Source of the DNA: Sclerodactyla briareus
Taxonomy: Eukaryota > Echinodermata > Holothuroidea > Dendrochirotida > Sclerodactylidae
DNA: 64,000 nt
Assembly: GCA_026419785.1 (NCBI GenBank)
Contig: JAODTK010001288.1
Location: forward strand, 62,001-126,000
Reading direction: 5' to 3'
Made by a program: the position numbers and the translations under genes. The notes beneath the pieces were generated by a model. It did not search any database and was not told the origin of the DNA. It saw nothing but the letters and a program-made list of their open reading frames with translations. Numbering within the stretch: position 1 is the stretch's first letter; every line of letters begins with the position of its first letter. Positions 47,526-57,539 of this stretch are shown piece after piece.

Positions 47526-49499
47526 ACCGTCAGGCTGCCCACTGCCACATTTTATCATAGTGCACCAACTGCTGTGTTTAGAAAGCTATCCCAGGCGATT
47601 CATGCAGTAAAATTTTCTGAAGGTTCTGAAGGTTACTTAGTTAGAGTCAGTGCGCAAATCAGAAAATTTCTACAGATATTGGACAAATATCTGGGTGATG
47701 GAGAGTCAATCACTTAGGAATGTTTGGATAGGGAACCATTTGAAACATGGAATAAGATTGGTGAACCTTACCAGAATCATTCATCAATGCGTCTCCTCTT
47801 TTGTGGGTTTGTTTGAATCTAAAACTAACTGCCGTGTTCTAAAAAGTCATACAGCATGCAGCAAAACCAAGCGGACAGATGCATATGTATACCATTAGCC
47901 GGCGCTTGTGGTCTAGCTCGGCAAAAGTAGGCATGCTATGGAAGCCCAAATAGAATTCTAGCGTAAATGGATTTTTTTGGTTTTTCGGCAAAAAATAACA
48001 CATTTCAGTAGATTGTCACGATGTGTAAAACATTATCGGGAACGACATATATACTAAATTTTGAGAGAATGCGCAGACAATGAGAAAGATAATTGAATTA
48101 CAAGTTTTCATACTGATAACACAAAAATGCCCCTGAATTATCCCAGTATGCATCAAAACATATCCTATAGTGCTACCCGCAACATGCTACTTGCGAAAGG
48201 GTCTGGGTGTATCTGCATATGGTGAGGGTAGATTTCACTACCCCTCCCCCCCTGATGTAATCCCAAAATCTTATCATTATAAAAACGTGAACAACAGTAA
48301 CCCCTAAACCCTCACTAACCCTAAGACAACTCTAATTACTAAACGTAACACTAATAAACCTCAGTACATTTAAGGTACACATGGGTATACATTATGCAAC
48401 ATGCCCCAAGGTATACCAATCGTGAGTGATCACCATGTGTGGGTGCAGAAATTACTCCTTACACGGCACAAACATTTGGAACTCTATTTAAACCTGCAAT
48501 TGCCACTAACAAAATTATGTCAAACTATCTAGGGGAATGGAACATGAAAGAAACAATCTTCTTGTTTATTAGACAATTTGGCAGGGTGATTCAGCAACGC
48601 ATAATCAACCCAGGGTTATAAAATTTGTTCTCCGGAAATAGGAACAATGGAATGATTAATTGTTTTGATGCGCCTAAATTAGAATTGTACTATCGCACGA
48701 ATGTTTTTTAATGAGGCGATATGCACACGCAGAGTACATCATATAAGTGAGCGTTTCGCACTCAGAAAAGGATGTGCTGATCGACTCACAATTGTGATCG
48801 ACTTACGATCGGTCACTATATATTAGACATATATTTGTCATTTTTCTACACTGAACACCATTCGCTAAAATAGTTCTTCAATAGAATGTGGCAGCTCACT
48901 AGGTATCGGAACCACTTTACCACATGATACGGTTTGCATTTTTCCCATGAAATAATTACTAAGAATGGAATGCCTGAAGTTAGTACTATTCAAAGATCAG
49001 CAACTTAGAATAATAAGGAGTTATCGCGAGGCAATCACATGATGAGTTGTGCAATGTGCTGCTGAACATGAACAAAAGTTTGAACAAACATGAAAATATG
49101 GTCGATTAAATCTGTTCTGTGGCATGTGAATTGAAGAGAAAAATCGAGAAATATTCTGTATCGGTTATGTTGGCTATTTAAATAAGGTGTCAACCAGTCT
49201 GATCCAGATTTAATAAGGTTTTTGGCAAAACTTGTAAAGTTGCTTTCCAAATTATAGGGTAGACAATTTAAAAAAAAAATGCACTCAGTTTGATGAATAT
49301 GACACAGTGTTTAGTGTTCACATTCAATTCATTTTATCTGCACTTATTGACTCCCGATAAAGGTCGACTCAGAGTGCTACTCTACATGGTTCTCATGAAT
49401 TATACAGAGAAAGGTGAAAAAATATGAGCAATCAGAGAATTAGGGAGTAAGAATGGCATCCTTGACTACTCTCTGGCTAAAGCCATGAGAACTTGAATG
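47526..49499. other. Intergenic, with a short degenerate telomere-like stretch
   Basis: No gene recognised. At 48299-48326 the sequence CCCCTAAACCCTCACTAACC continues to CTAAG, resembling degenerate CCCTAA repeats. A patch at 47888-47945 (GTGGTCTAGCTCGG..AGGCATGC) faintly recalls a tRNA-like box A but has no box B. The rest is AT-rich with only short open frames. Confidence 0.4.
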
Positions 49500-51920
49500 T
49501 CTAAACTGTGTAGGAAGTGTTGATGTTGTTATGGATCATATATGTGACAACATCCATTCCACATTTTGGGTTTCCTTGCATTTTTGCTCAAAAACCTGCT
49601 ATGAATCTGCAGTCACCGATATATTATCTATCTCTATCTATCTATACTGTGTGTCAACAATTGCATATTTGGCCCCCAAACGGTCATTCGTTGATGGGTG
49701 TAGACCAAACGTGGCACAAGTGGATGAACCCATGGGACAGGTGTGACTTTGTGGAGGTTCACGGTCAAAGGTCCATTAAAAGGGCAGTATAGACCATTAT
49801 GTGAACACTTTCAAATGTATCTCCTCCTACAAATTTTGGTGAACAGTGCTGATGTTCGGTCATCATGAGGGGTAACAGCCGTACGTCGGGGGTTCAGAAT
49901 TTTGTGGTCCAAGGTCCGACTTGGTGCGGGGCCCATTTTATGATGATGAAAATTTCACAAAATAGTACTTGAAATTGCATCTCCTCCCACAAGATTCAAT
50001 TGATGTCTTCAAAGTTACCATGGTGTAATGGTCTTGGGGTGAGGGCCATAGGGGGTGCTCGGGAGTGTGGGTTCAATGCCCGTTTGGGCTCAAGGCCATT
50101 ATATGAAATATTGAAAATCTTGCATCTCTTACAAATTTTGTTGCACATGCTGATGTTCAGTCATAATGCTGGTCCAATAGATGTTCTTCCGGGTTGCCAG
50201 GGTTAGGTCCCAAGGCCCAGTGTGGGCCCTTGGGCCCCATTATGGAATTATGCGGAAAATGCTTCTCTTACGAATTTGTTGCACAGTGCGGACATTCAGT
50301 ATAGTGATGGTATAACAGCCGTACCTGTGGGGTTGTTTCAGGAATTTTGTTCTAAGGTCCCACATGCACATGGGCCCATTTTAGGAACTTTCACACAATG
50401 GTACTTGAAATGCATCTCCTCCCACAAGATTATATTGATGTTCTTCAAGTTACTGTTAAAAGGTATTTAGGTAGAGGGCCATTGAGGGTGTTCAGGAATT
50501 TTAGGCTCAGGCCAGTTTGGGCAGTAGGGCCCATTCCTATGAAATATATACGCAAAATCTTGTATATCGCACAAATTGTTGGGCAGTGCCCTTGTTCCGT
50601 ATAATGGTGGTCCAATGCCATACCTTCATGGTGCCCAGGAAATTGGTTCCAAGGCCCCGTGTGGGCCCTAGGGCCCATCATGTGAATCACGCAAAAATGC
50701 TTCTCCTCCTGCGAATTTTTAATGCACAGTGCTGACATTTGGGGTGTTCAGGAATTTTTAAATCCACGGTCCTACTGGCTTGTGCGCCCATTTCATGAAA
50801 TTTCACACAATGGTACTTGAAATGCGTCTCTTCCTACAAGCTTCAATTGATTTTCTTCAAAGTGGTCATCGGGTAGAGAGAGGGCCATTGGGGTTTCAGG
50901 AATTTAGGGGCCACTGGCCCACTTTGGGCTCTAGGGCCTAGGTATATGGAATACCACAAAATCTTGTAACTCCACATCTATGTTGCACAGTGATGCTGTT
51001 CGGTATTAATGCTGGCCCGATGGCCGTAACTTCAGGGCGTGTCCGGGGATTTAGGACCGATGGCCAACAGGGTTGAGTGTGGGCCCTGGGGCTAATCATG
51101 TGGAATTATGCAAAATGTTTCTCCTCTTACAAATTTTGGTACAGTGCTGCATTTGGTTGTAATGATGGTCTAACAGCAGTTCCTTCGGGTTGTTCAGGAT
51201 TGAGAGCCATTTATGAAATTCACATAATAGTTCTTGAAATGCATCTCCTCCACAAGCTTGCAATTGAATTTCTTCAACGTTACATGTATGGTCCTTGGGT
51301 AGAGAAAGGCCATGGGGGGTACTTGGGAATCTTGGTCCATGCAGGGCCACCATATGCAATGCCCATGTCATTCTTATCTATCTATTCAGTTGTATTAATG
51401 TTGCTTTTTTGGCCACCAAATGTTTGTGCTTCAATTGATTTTGACAAACTTGGTCACAATGATTACTGAATGAAGGGGCACAGGGTCATTGTGAAGAAAC
51501 CTGCAAAATGCTACTTTGCAGATTAGGTAGGATTTGCCATGAATACATGACTAGTGTAACCATTGATTAGTGGTACCCAAGCATTGTAAAGGAATTGGAG
51601 GTGAAGGTCATCAAAGCTGGGTTAGTAGGCAATGTTGTTTCCAAATGTAAAATGATATGCAATTTGCAGTTTTTGGCCTTTAAATACTCCTGCTTTGATG
51701 GAATTCCCAGGAGGTTTGACATAATATTATTGACTGCTAGGTGACATTCAACCACCAAAGTCAGGGTCCAAGGTCATTGAGGAAGCCTGATGGGCCATTG
51801 TGTGGAAAACTATGTATCTCCTACTCAAAAATAGTTGATCTTCAATATGAGCCGCTCAGTGTCATCAAGGTCAGTATAACTGAAATAATGCACAACTCCA
51901 ATAACACATATACCAGTCAC
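49500..51920. repeat. Higher-order tandem array (~140-bp subunits, ~420-bp period)
   Basis: The subunit contains GCATCTCCTCC.ACAA(A/G)ATT, TTG.TGCACAGTGCTGATGTTC, TCATAATG.TGGTC.AATA.CCGTACCTTCGGG, TGTTCAGGAATTT, GGTCCAAGGCCC..GTGTGGGCC and TAGGGCCCATTATATGAAAT. A marked subtype with GTACTTGAAATGCATCTCC recurs near 49967, 50401, 50813 and 51231, giving a ~420-bp higher-order period of about three subunits. Sequence of looser similarity flanks it (49500-49800 and 51460-51920, for example ACTATGTATCTCCTACTCAA at 51809). There is no convincing reading frame; several same-strand frames of 60-130 codons reflect the repeats. The family is not one I can name. Confidence 0.75.
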
Positions 51921-51978
51921 TACATATGAAAAATTTGTCCGTTGAGCTACTGAACCATTGGTTCTCTTGTTTTAACAG

Positions 51979-52273
51979 CAACTCAGGCACTCTTCCATCT
52001 TTCTCCCACGATGGGGAGTGTGAGATGCCACAGCTTTCATATATTTTTAGCTGTTCCAAAAATGCCACAGACACGGATGTTGCACATATCAAGACTTTGT
52101 GTAATATTTTGGGTAGGTTTCGTGTAAGATTTTACCAGTCCTTTGGCTCACCTGTTTTTCATGTGTGGCAGGATTCTCCGGAAAAATATATGAGTGCAAA
52201 ATATGCACAACTCGCTGATATGGGTCTCCACCTCCTCACAGTTCACGATCATTTTACAGCAGAGTCAAGGTGA
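51979..52273 (+). CDS. Possible exon with weak SEFIR-domain resemblance
   Basis: A pyrimidine-rich tract ends in TTGTTTTAACAG at 51978 and a frame stays open from there to TGA at 52271-52273 (it is open back to 51926). The peptide contains LSYIFSCSKNATDTDVAHIK and TLCNIL, then about 30 residues later KYMSAKYAQLADMGLHLLTV. The spacing of a hydrophobic strand ending in (Y/C)S(K)(D/N), an amphipathic helix with V..I..L..IL, and a later AD...(H)LLTV strand recalls the SEFIR/TIR fold of IL-17 receptors, but no diagnostic residue is decisive. GTAGGT at 52113 could instead be a splice donor, giving a shorter 134-nt exon ending in phase 1. I recognise no signal peptide or membrane segment. Alternatively it is chance or a repeat. 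Confidence 0.3.
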
Positions 52274-52279
52274 CTGAAA

Positions 52280-53170
52280 GTAATTTATCGTGACTACAGA
52301 CGGATTTGTATAATTTATGGAATTTTTCCATCATTTTTGTCTGATTTACTTGGTAGAGTTTGTGATGCCTTATAGGAATCATGCAACGTAACTGATACTT
52401 TAGTTACTAGATGGGACACATGAGATGGTTAGCTTGTAATATCTACTGATATTAAAGATATCTGTACTGAATTTGTCTGCTTCTTAATTAAAATCTGTCG
52501 CCATTTTTCTTTCACAAATATTATAGATAGCAATCGTTTTTCAGTTGTGATCTAAGGTCAACTGCCAGGCTTCGACAACAGATTTATATCATGGAGAATG
52601 GAAAACTGTATCTTTAAGTCCAAACCCCTTCCCAATACATGTTCCTATGTGGAGTTTATTGGCCTTCAAAGTTTGTCCATTTCATGCAGAAAATTGGGGG
52701 AAAATCTCAAAAATTGCACAATAATGCAGGATGTCAACACTTGGATCACAGGAAATTATGTTATGTATTTCCTTGTTTCATTCTGTGAATAAGTCAACAT
52801 TTAGCAGAAGTTCTGTTGTCTTTGTCCCACCAAAGTAATCATCACATAGTCTCCAATACCCGATCCATCAATCCGCTCCCATATATAAATGTTTTTCGAA
52901 GTGGAATTATGGTGTGATTTCCTATGGAAAACAATGTTTGGCAAGGTGTGCCAAAGACTCATAATTTAGTATTGCATGATGGGATTGCTTTCCCGACCTT
53001 GCACAATACACATGTAACAAATTTCAAAGGACGTAACTCCTATCGGAAGTCGTATGAACTTTCGTTTTGGACTGACGTATTCCATTTTCCCCTCCGCTCA
53101 TATATTAGCCCTTTTGTGAATTATCCTGCCATGTCCTTCAATATAGCATTTTGTGTACTCACATAGCATT
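52280..53170. other. Intergenic or intronic
   Basis: No feature recognised; would be intron if the flanking blocks at 51979 and 53192 belong to one gene. Confidence 0.3.
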
Positions 53171-53191
53171 CTGTGGTTTTTTTCATTTCAG

Positions 53192-53370
53192 ATAATTCAA
53201 GCGCGCTGACACGACGCAACAAGCGGGATGGGCACCAGAGAAACCTGTTAGTCCATCGCTGTCGCAGCCACAGGAAGAAGAGCCCCTACAGCCATGCAAA
53301 CGTATTTAAACCCCTGGGGATGGAAGAAGATAATACAGGCCTGGCCATACAACCAGAACTGCTCCCAAAG
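53192..53370 (+). CDS. Candidate internal exon, basic protein segment
   Basis: TTTTTTTCATTTCAG precedes 53192 and GTATCTCC follows 53370, so both splice signals are good. The 179-nt block is open in phase 1 entering, phase 0 leaving, and encodes a basic stretch (TRRNKRDGHQRNLLVHRCRS, then HRKKSPYSHANVFKPL) followed by an acidic and neutral tail (GMEEDNTGLAIQPELLPK). Base composition is more GC-rich and codon-like than its surroundings. The dense basic cluster would suit a cytoplasmic juxtamembrane region, which is inference. If the 51979 block ends at its GTAGGT donor, its phase 1 end would join this exon in frame. No family is recognised. Confidence 0.4.
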
Positions 53371-53419
53371 GTATCTCCAACATATCAATTCAAAATTTAG
53401 TAGAATAATTTAAAAATGG

Positions 53420-53905
53420 CATCATAATAATAATAATAATATAATGCAATGGAAGCATTTATATAGCGCTAAATACAACTCACATAAAGAGCAACCGATC
53501 TGGCGGTGAACAATACAACTTCAGGACCCAGGAACAGCCCTAGAAAAGAGATAACAATATGTGACTTGAGCTTGATTTGAAGCTGGGATAGATTCTGAGG
53601 TTCTTCCAACAACGTTTGTGCTTCATTGATACAGCGCATATGTTTGAAAAGATCCCCGTTAGACTCTGTACGGCTAGGTGGAACTACAAGAAAGATTTTT
53701 TTCAGACTACGGAGACATCTGGAGGGTCGATGGGAAGCTGGTGATCTTGATGTAAGATAGGGAGCCAGTGGTGATAGCTTTAAAAACATAAATAAGGAGA
53801 ACCTTGAACATGATCCATTGCTCAACAGGAAGCCAGTGAAGATGGCTAAGAACAGGCCCTAATCGGCGGTCTGCGATAATTCGGTGAGGTCGCAGCATTA
53901 GCTTT
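53420..53905 (-). mobile_element. L2-type LINE 3' end (RT C-terminus plus tail), minus strand
   Basis: On the minus strand LRPHRIIADRRLGPVLSHLH and WLPVEQWIMFKVLL (about 53890-53800) match the (I/V).P.L..LHWLPV..RI.FK.LLL block at the end of L2/CR1 RTs. Next come PLAPYL, RPSRCLRSLKKIFLVVPPSR and T (53745-53655), the R.LRSS....L.VP..RT segment, then EEPQNLSQLQIKLKSHI. The element ends with TTTAGCGCTATATAAATGC and an (ATT)n tail at about 53425-53475, reverse-complemented. It is a 5'-truncated copy. Confidence 0.85.
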
Positions 53906-56334
53906 TGGGAAGGTCAACCGATACTTATTAAAGGTCTTTGACCAGGGTGGAGCAATCTTGGACTTTATTGGTGTAGCTCTCCTTTGAAAAAAAAAACCTT
54001 GGATATCTGCATTATTCTGTCTAAATCCCTTTATATGTAACAGTCCTGCATCGCACCACCTCCTCCTCCTCCTTCAATTCCGCAGTACATTGTTGACACC
54101 TGGTCGAGCGTGGGTTTGCAAAATCCTCTCGAGAGGGGGGAGCTACGGGAGCTCATTATGTTGGCTGAGTGGGTCAACATGTGTGACACACTGTAGCCTC
54201 TCTGAGGGTGCATCCCCTTAGGACACGTAAAAGAGATCAAGCCGGACGGTAGGCGCACAGGCGGCCTATCCGGCAAAGATTAGCTGGCTGGCACGCATCC
54301 GCGTTACATTCCACGGTTCTTTCCTTTCCTCCTCTCGAACCGGCCACTGGGGAAGGGGTGTGCTCCTTCCCATATCTTAAGCCAGTCTTTCGCCTCGGTG
54401 CAGGAGTTCTATACGGCCTGAAGAAGTTTGACAGTTGTGGCACTGCGTTGGTAGATCTGTGGGCGGATCTGCACAATCTGGTAGCGTCTGTCGTGACTGT
54501 TCAGTCTTTGGCGATTGCGGAGTCACGTTGGATCTGGTCTGGAATACGATGGCTGCTGTTGCAGTTGGAGTGCTGTTCCCTTTACAAAGAATCGCCCGTA
54601 TGTTGGTGGCAAGATCCTTTGTGGTTTTATGTTTCTTCAATAACGTCATTGGAGAGCGCAGGATATGTTGAGCATTAGCGCTTCCATTGTGTTGTTTTGG
54701 TAAATGTTTCCGATGACAATACGGATACGATAACCATAGAGGTTACACTTTACCATATTCTTCATCTATTCACTTTTGAATTAGAGGACATTCAGCAGGT
54801 TTCACTGACGCTTATGGAAACGTGTTCATAGTTTTATTTCCTTTCTGGGGTGTCAATCAGCATGAAAGGCGTTACGTCGCTCACAGTGCTGTTCAATGTC
54901 ATACTGTTCATCCCCAAAACAGGTGGTTTTATTTTTGGCATGGGTAAATCATTACAACAACAAGTACAGGGTGGTCACCGAGACCTCCCGAGAAATTGGG
55001 CGGCTCTGATAAAGCTAAGAGGGTGGTCGTTCGAAACTGAAGCCTCAGTCTGAACTGAACCAGCATCCAGTTTTAAGACAGTCCTATAGCTCAATCAGGC
55101 CTCCACGAATCAGCGCTCAGGCAGATGACTAGACAGGGGAGATGCATCAACTTTTTTCCGAATGTTGCGCCAAGCCAGTTTTACTCAAGTTCAATATAGT
55201 GTACCAGTGTAGGTTTAGAGAGCATCTGGTTTGAAACAACACAAAAATAGAGGTGATTTGATTAGGCGGGTCTGCAACACAAATATTGTCTCCGTGTGAT
55301 TCACATGAAAATTTATTATATTCTTATCAAATGAAAATGATACTGTAATGTCAATACATATGTTCAAATACAACGGGACCAGTTTGTCCATACAAACCAC
55401 CCACTCATCAGCTGCAATTTTATTTTATTTATGCCATAAGCATTACATGCCTTCAATTCTGTTCTAGTGCCGGTCTAGACCACAAATTTTCTCTGAACTT
55501 CAGAATAATAATGGGATAAACAAGATTAGCCCCATGTTGATTCCATTTTACTGGTCATTCATTACAAAAACAAAGACAAAGACAGTTTTGGGACGAGTCA
55601 ATAGGATGATCATTGTAATGCTGCCATTGGGCCTCTATTGTTGCAGAAAAGCTAGAAGCTGTACAAAAGGTAGGTTGACGGTCACAGATGGAAAAACAAT
55701 AACTTGGGCTATATTAGTTAAGGGCAAGGGTGGCACAGGGAGAGTGGGGGCGTTATCTTTGCTCGACCACACGTACCTATCGGACTGACAAACACTTCAG
55801 ACCTTTATTCCCTCCCTAATTTTTCAAATTTTTCATTAGAATTTTTTTTCATGCTGTTGTGTTGGAGCAATATAAGCCTGTCAAGTTGTAACACATCTTC
55901 TGGGGTGGAGAGAGCATGGCGTAGGGAGGGAGCATGGGCCACCCTTGGCCGCGCAGTAAGTGTAATGTTCAGTGTTTGCTGGCAATTGACCATAGGAGGC
56001 TAGCTTAGAATAATCTGGAATGAGATTGTCAGAGAGGTTACGATACATAAAAGAAGCGTATTAGTAGTGACCTGGCTAGGGATAGGTCTATGAGTTCAGA
56101 GGAATAGTCACTCCTGTTGTCAACCCAAACCACAAAGACATTCGAAGCAAAGTGTGGTGAATAATAGACATGGAGAACCAATGGAATGGATGAGTTAGTT
56201 ATAGAACCTGCTTATACCCCTTAAACTGGGAGATGCCTTTGAAGCTGTAAATCCTGCTTCACACAGTACAGAATTTACTGACTGCAAGGTCTCGCTTAAG
56301 GTTGTGGTGATTGCTCTCCACTCTGTGTGACAAA
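53906..56334. other. Anonymous sequence
   Basis: No gene recognised. A GC-rich block at 54030-54660 has long open frames on both strands (54358-54678 plus, 106 codons; 54377-54649 minus, 90 codons), none with a known domain. A short block at 55626-55672 ends in ...ATTGTTGCAG / AAAAG / GTAGG and could mimic a 23-nt exon, but support is too weak to list. Confidence 0.35.
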
Positions 56335-57237
56335 CAGTGTTGGAGGACTCTCGAGTCCGGTCTCGGTACCGAGACCTAGGTTTCGAGGTAATTGAGACTC
56401 GGACTGGGGGGAATTCAATGTCTCGGACCGGGCTGCTGGGACTCGGGCAGTTGGGGCGTCGGTCCAAGTCCTAATTCTAAACTGATGAACAAAAACATGA
56501 TGAACGACTGTGCTGTCTTTATTCAATGCCCAAACACTCAGACCAAATTTGAGTAGCCAATAGTGATACGGCAATACAAAGGTTTGTCACATTGTACAGA
56601 ACAAGAGAAGATGCCGCATCGCCTCATGGTCTAGGCAGCTAGATGGGTGGAGATAAAGACTTGTGATATTATTGGAAGGCAGTGAAAAAATTACTTTATT
56701 AGATATGCTAACTGTCTGTATGGAAAATTATTATGGTTTCCAATGGTATGTAGGCAGGCGGAGAGTCTACAAAGGGTTATATGGATTGTTTAGGCCAATT
56801 TAATATTTAATTATTATTTAAAAAACCCCAAAATTTTGGGTTTTTTTTTTTTTTGTTTGTTTACACTGCAGTTACATGGGTTATTGCTATGAACTTTCGT
56901 GATGAGCATCCATCTCTGGAATAGGAATGTATGGAACTTTATGATGAATTTTGCATTGGTCTGATTTGTGCATCATTATCCTATACAGTTTCAGGGATGC
57001 TGCAATATTTACAACGGTAGTAAACTTGTATTTTGAACCCAATACTTGGCCTATGATTCAGTTTTGCTGGAGCCAAGTTTTACTAGGGACTGGTAGACCC
57101 GGGGACTCAGACTAAAGGACTTGGACTTGACCTATAGACTTGGATGTTAGAACAGGACTCGGTTGGACTCGGACTCGGAGGATGAGGACTCGGTCTGGAC
57201 TCGGAACGCGGATTGGCTGGACTCGTTTCCCAACATG
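56335..57237. mobile_element. hAT-like non-autonomous element, about 0.9 kb
   Basis: The left end is CAGTGTTGGAGGACTC and the reverse complement of the right end is CATGTTGGGAAACGAGTCC; both lead into subterminal reiterations of GACTCGG / GGACTCG (56343-56470 and 57100-57215). CAGTGTTGG is a hAT-type terminus. The 8 bp flanking the left end, GTGACAAA (56327-56334), resemble those flanking the right end, GTGACACG (57238-57245), six of eight matching, as expected for a hAT target duplication with decay or read error. The interior, including a poly-T run near 56838, has no transposase. The element is non-autonomous. Confidence 0.65.
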
Positions 57238-57539
57238 GTGACACGAGGTTGTGTTGAAGCCGATGACCATAGGACTGCTGAGTCGCCAACTGGCTGCAAA
57301 GCCTGGGAACCCCGACTGTAAGGTTTCAAATAAGTGCAAAACTTGTAGGAAATTCTGCTAAAAGCGTAATGACGAATATTCGGTAATAGGCATATAAGAG
57401 TTGTGAAACTGAGGAATAACTTCAACTGAAAATAGCACCTGTTGCTATCAGTGGTCAAAACTTCCTTATTTCCTTGTAGAGTTAAGGTTGTTATGTTGCC
57501 TTGAACTTTTGAAGTTATCATACAGGGAACGGAAGGTCC

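Noticed and set aside
47888-47950. tRNA-like GTGGTCTAGCTCGG..AGGCATGC segment
   Set aside because: No box B (GGTTCGAATCC-like) follows at the right distance and no cloverleaf can be drawn.
54358-54678. Open frames over the GC-rich block near 54.4 kb
   Set aside because: Both strands are open over the same stretch and neither peptide has a recognisable motif; composition is the simplest explanation.
55626-55672. Micro-exon candidate ending AAAAG before GTAGG
   Set aside because: Only 23 nt with a weak acceptor; chance occurrence is likely.
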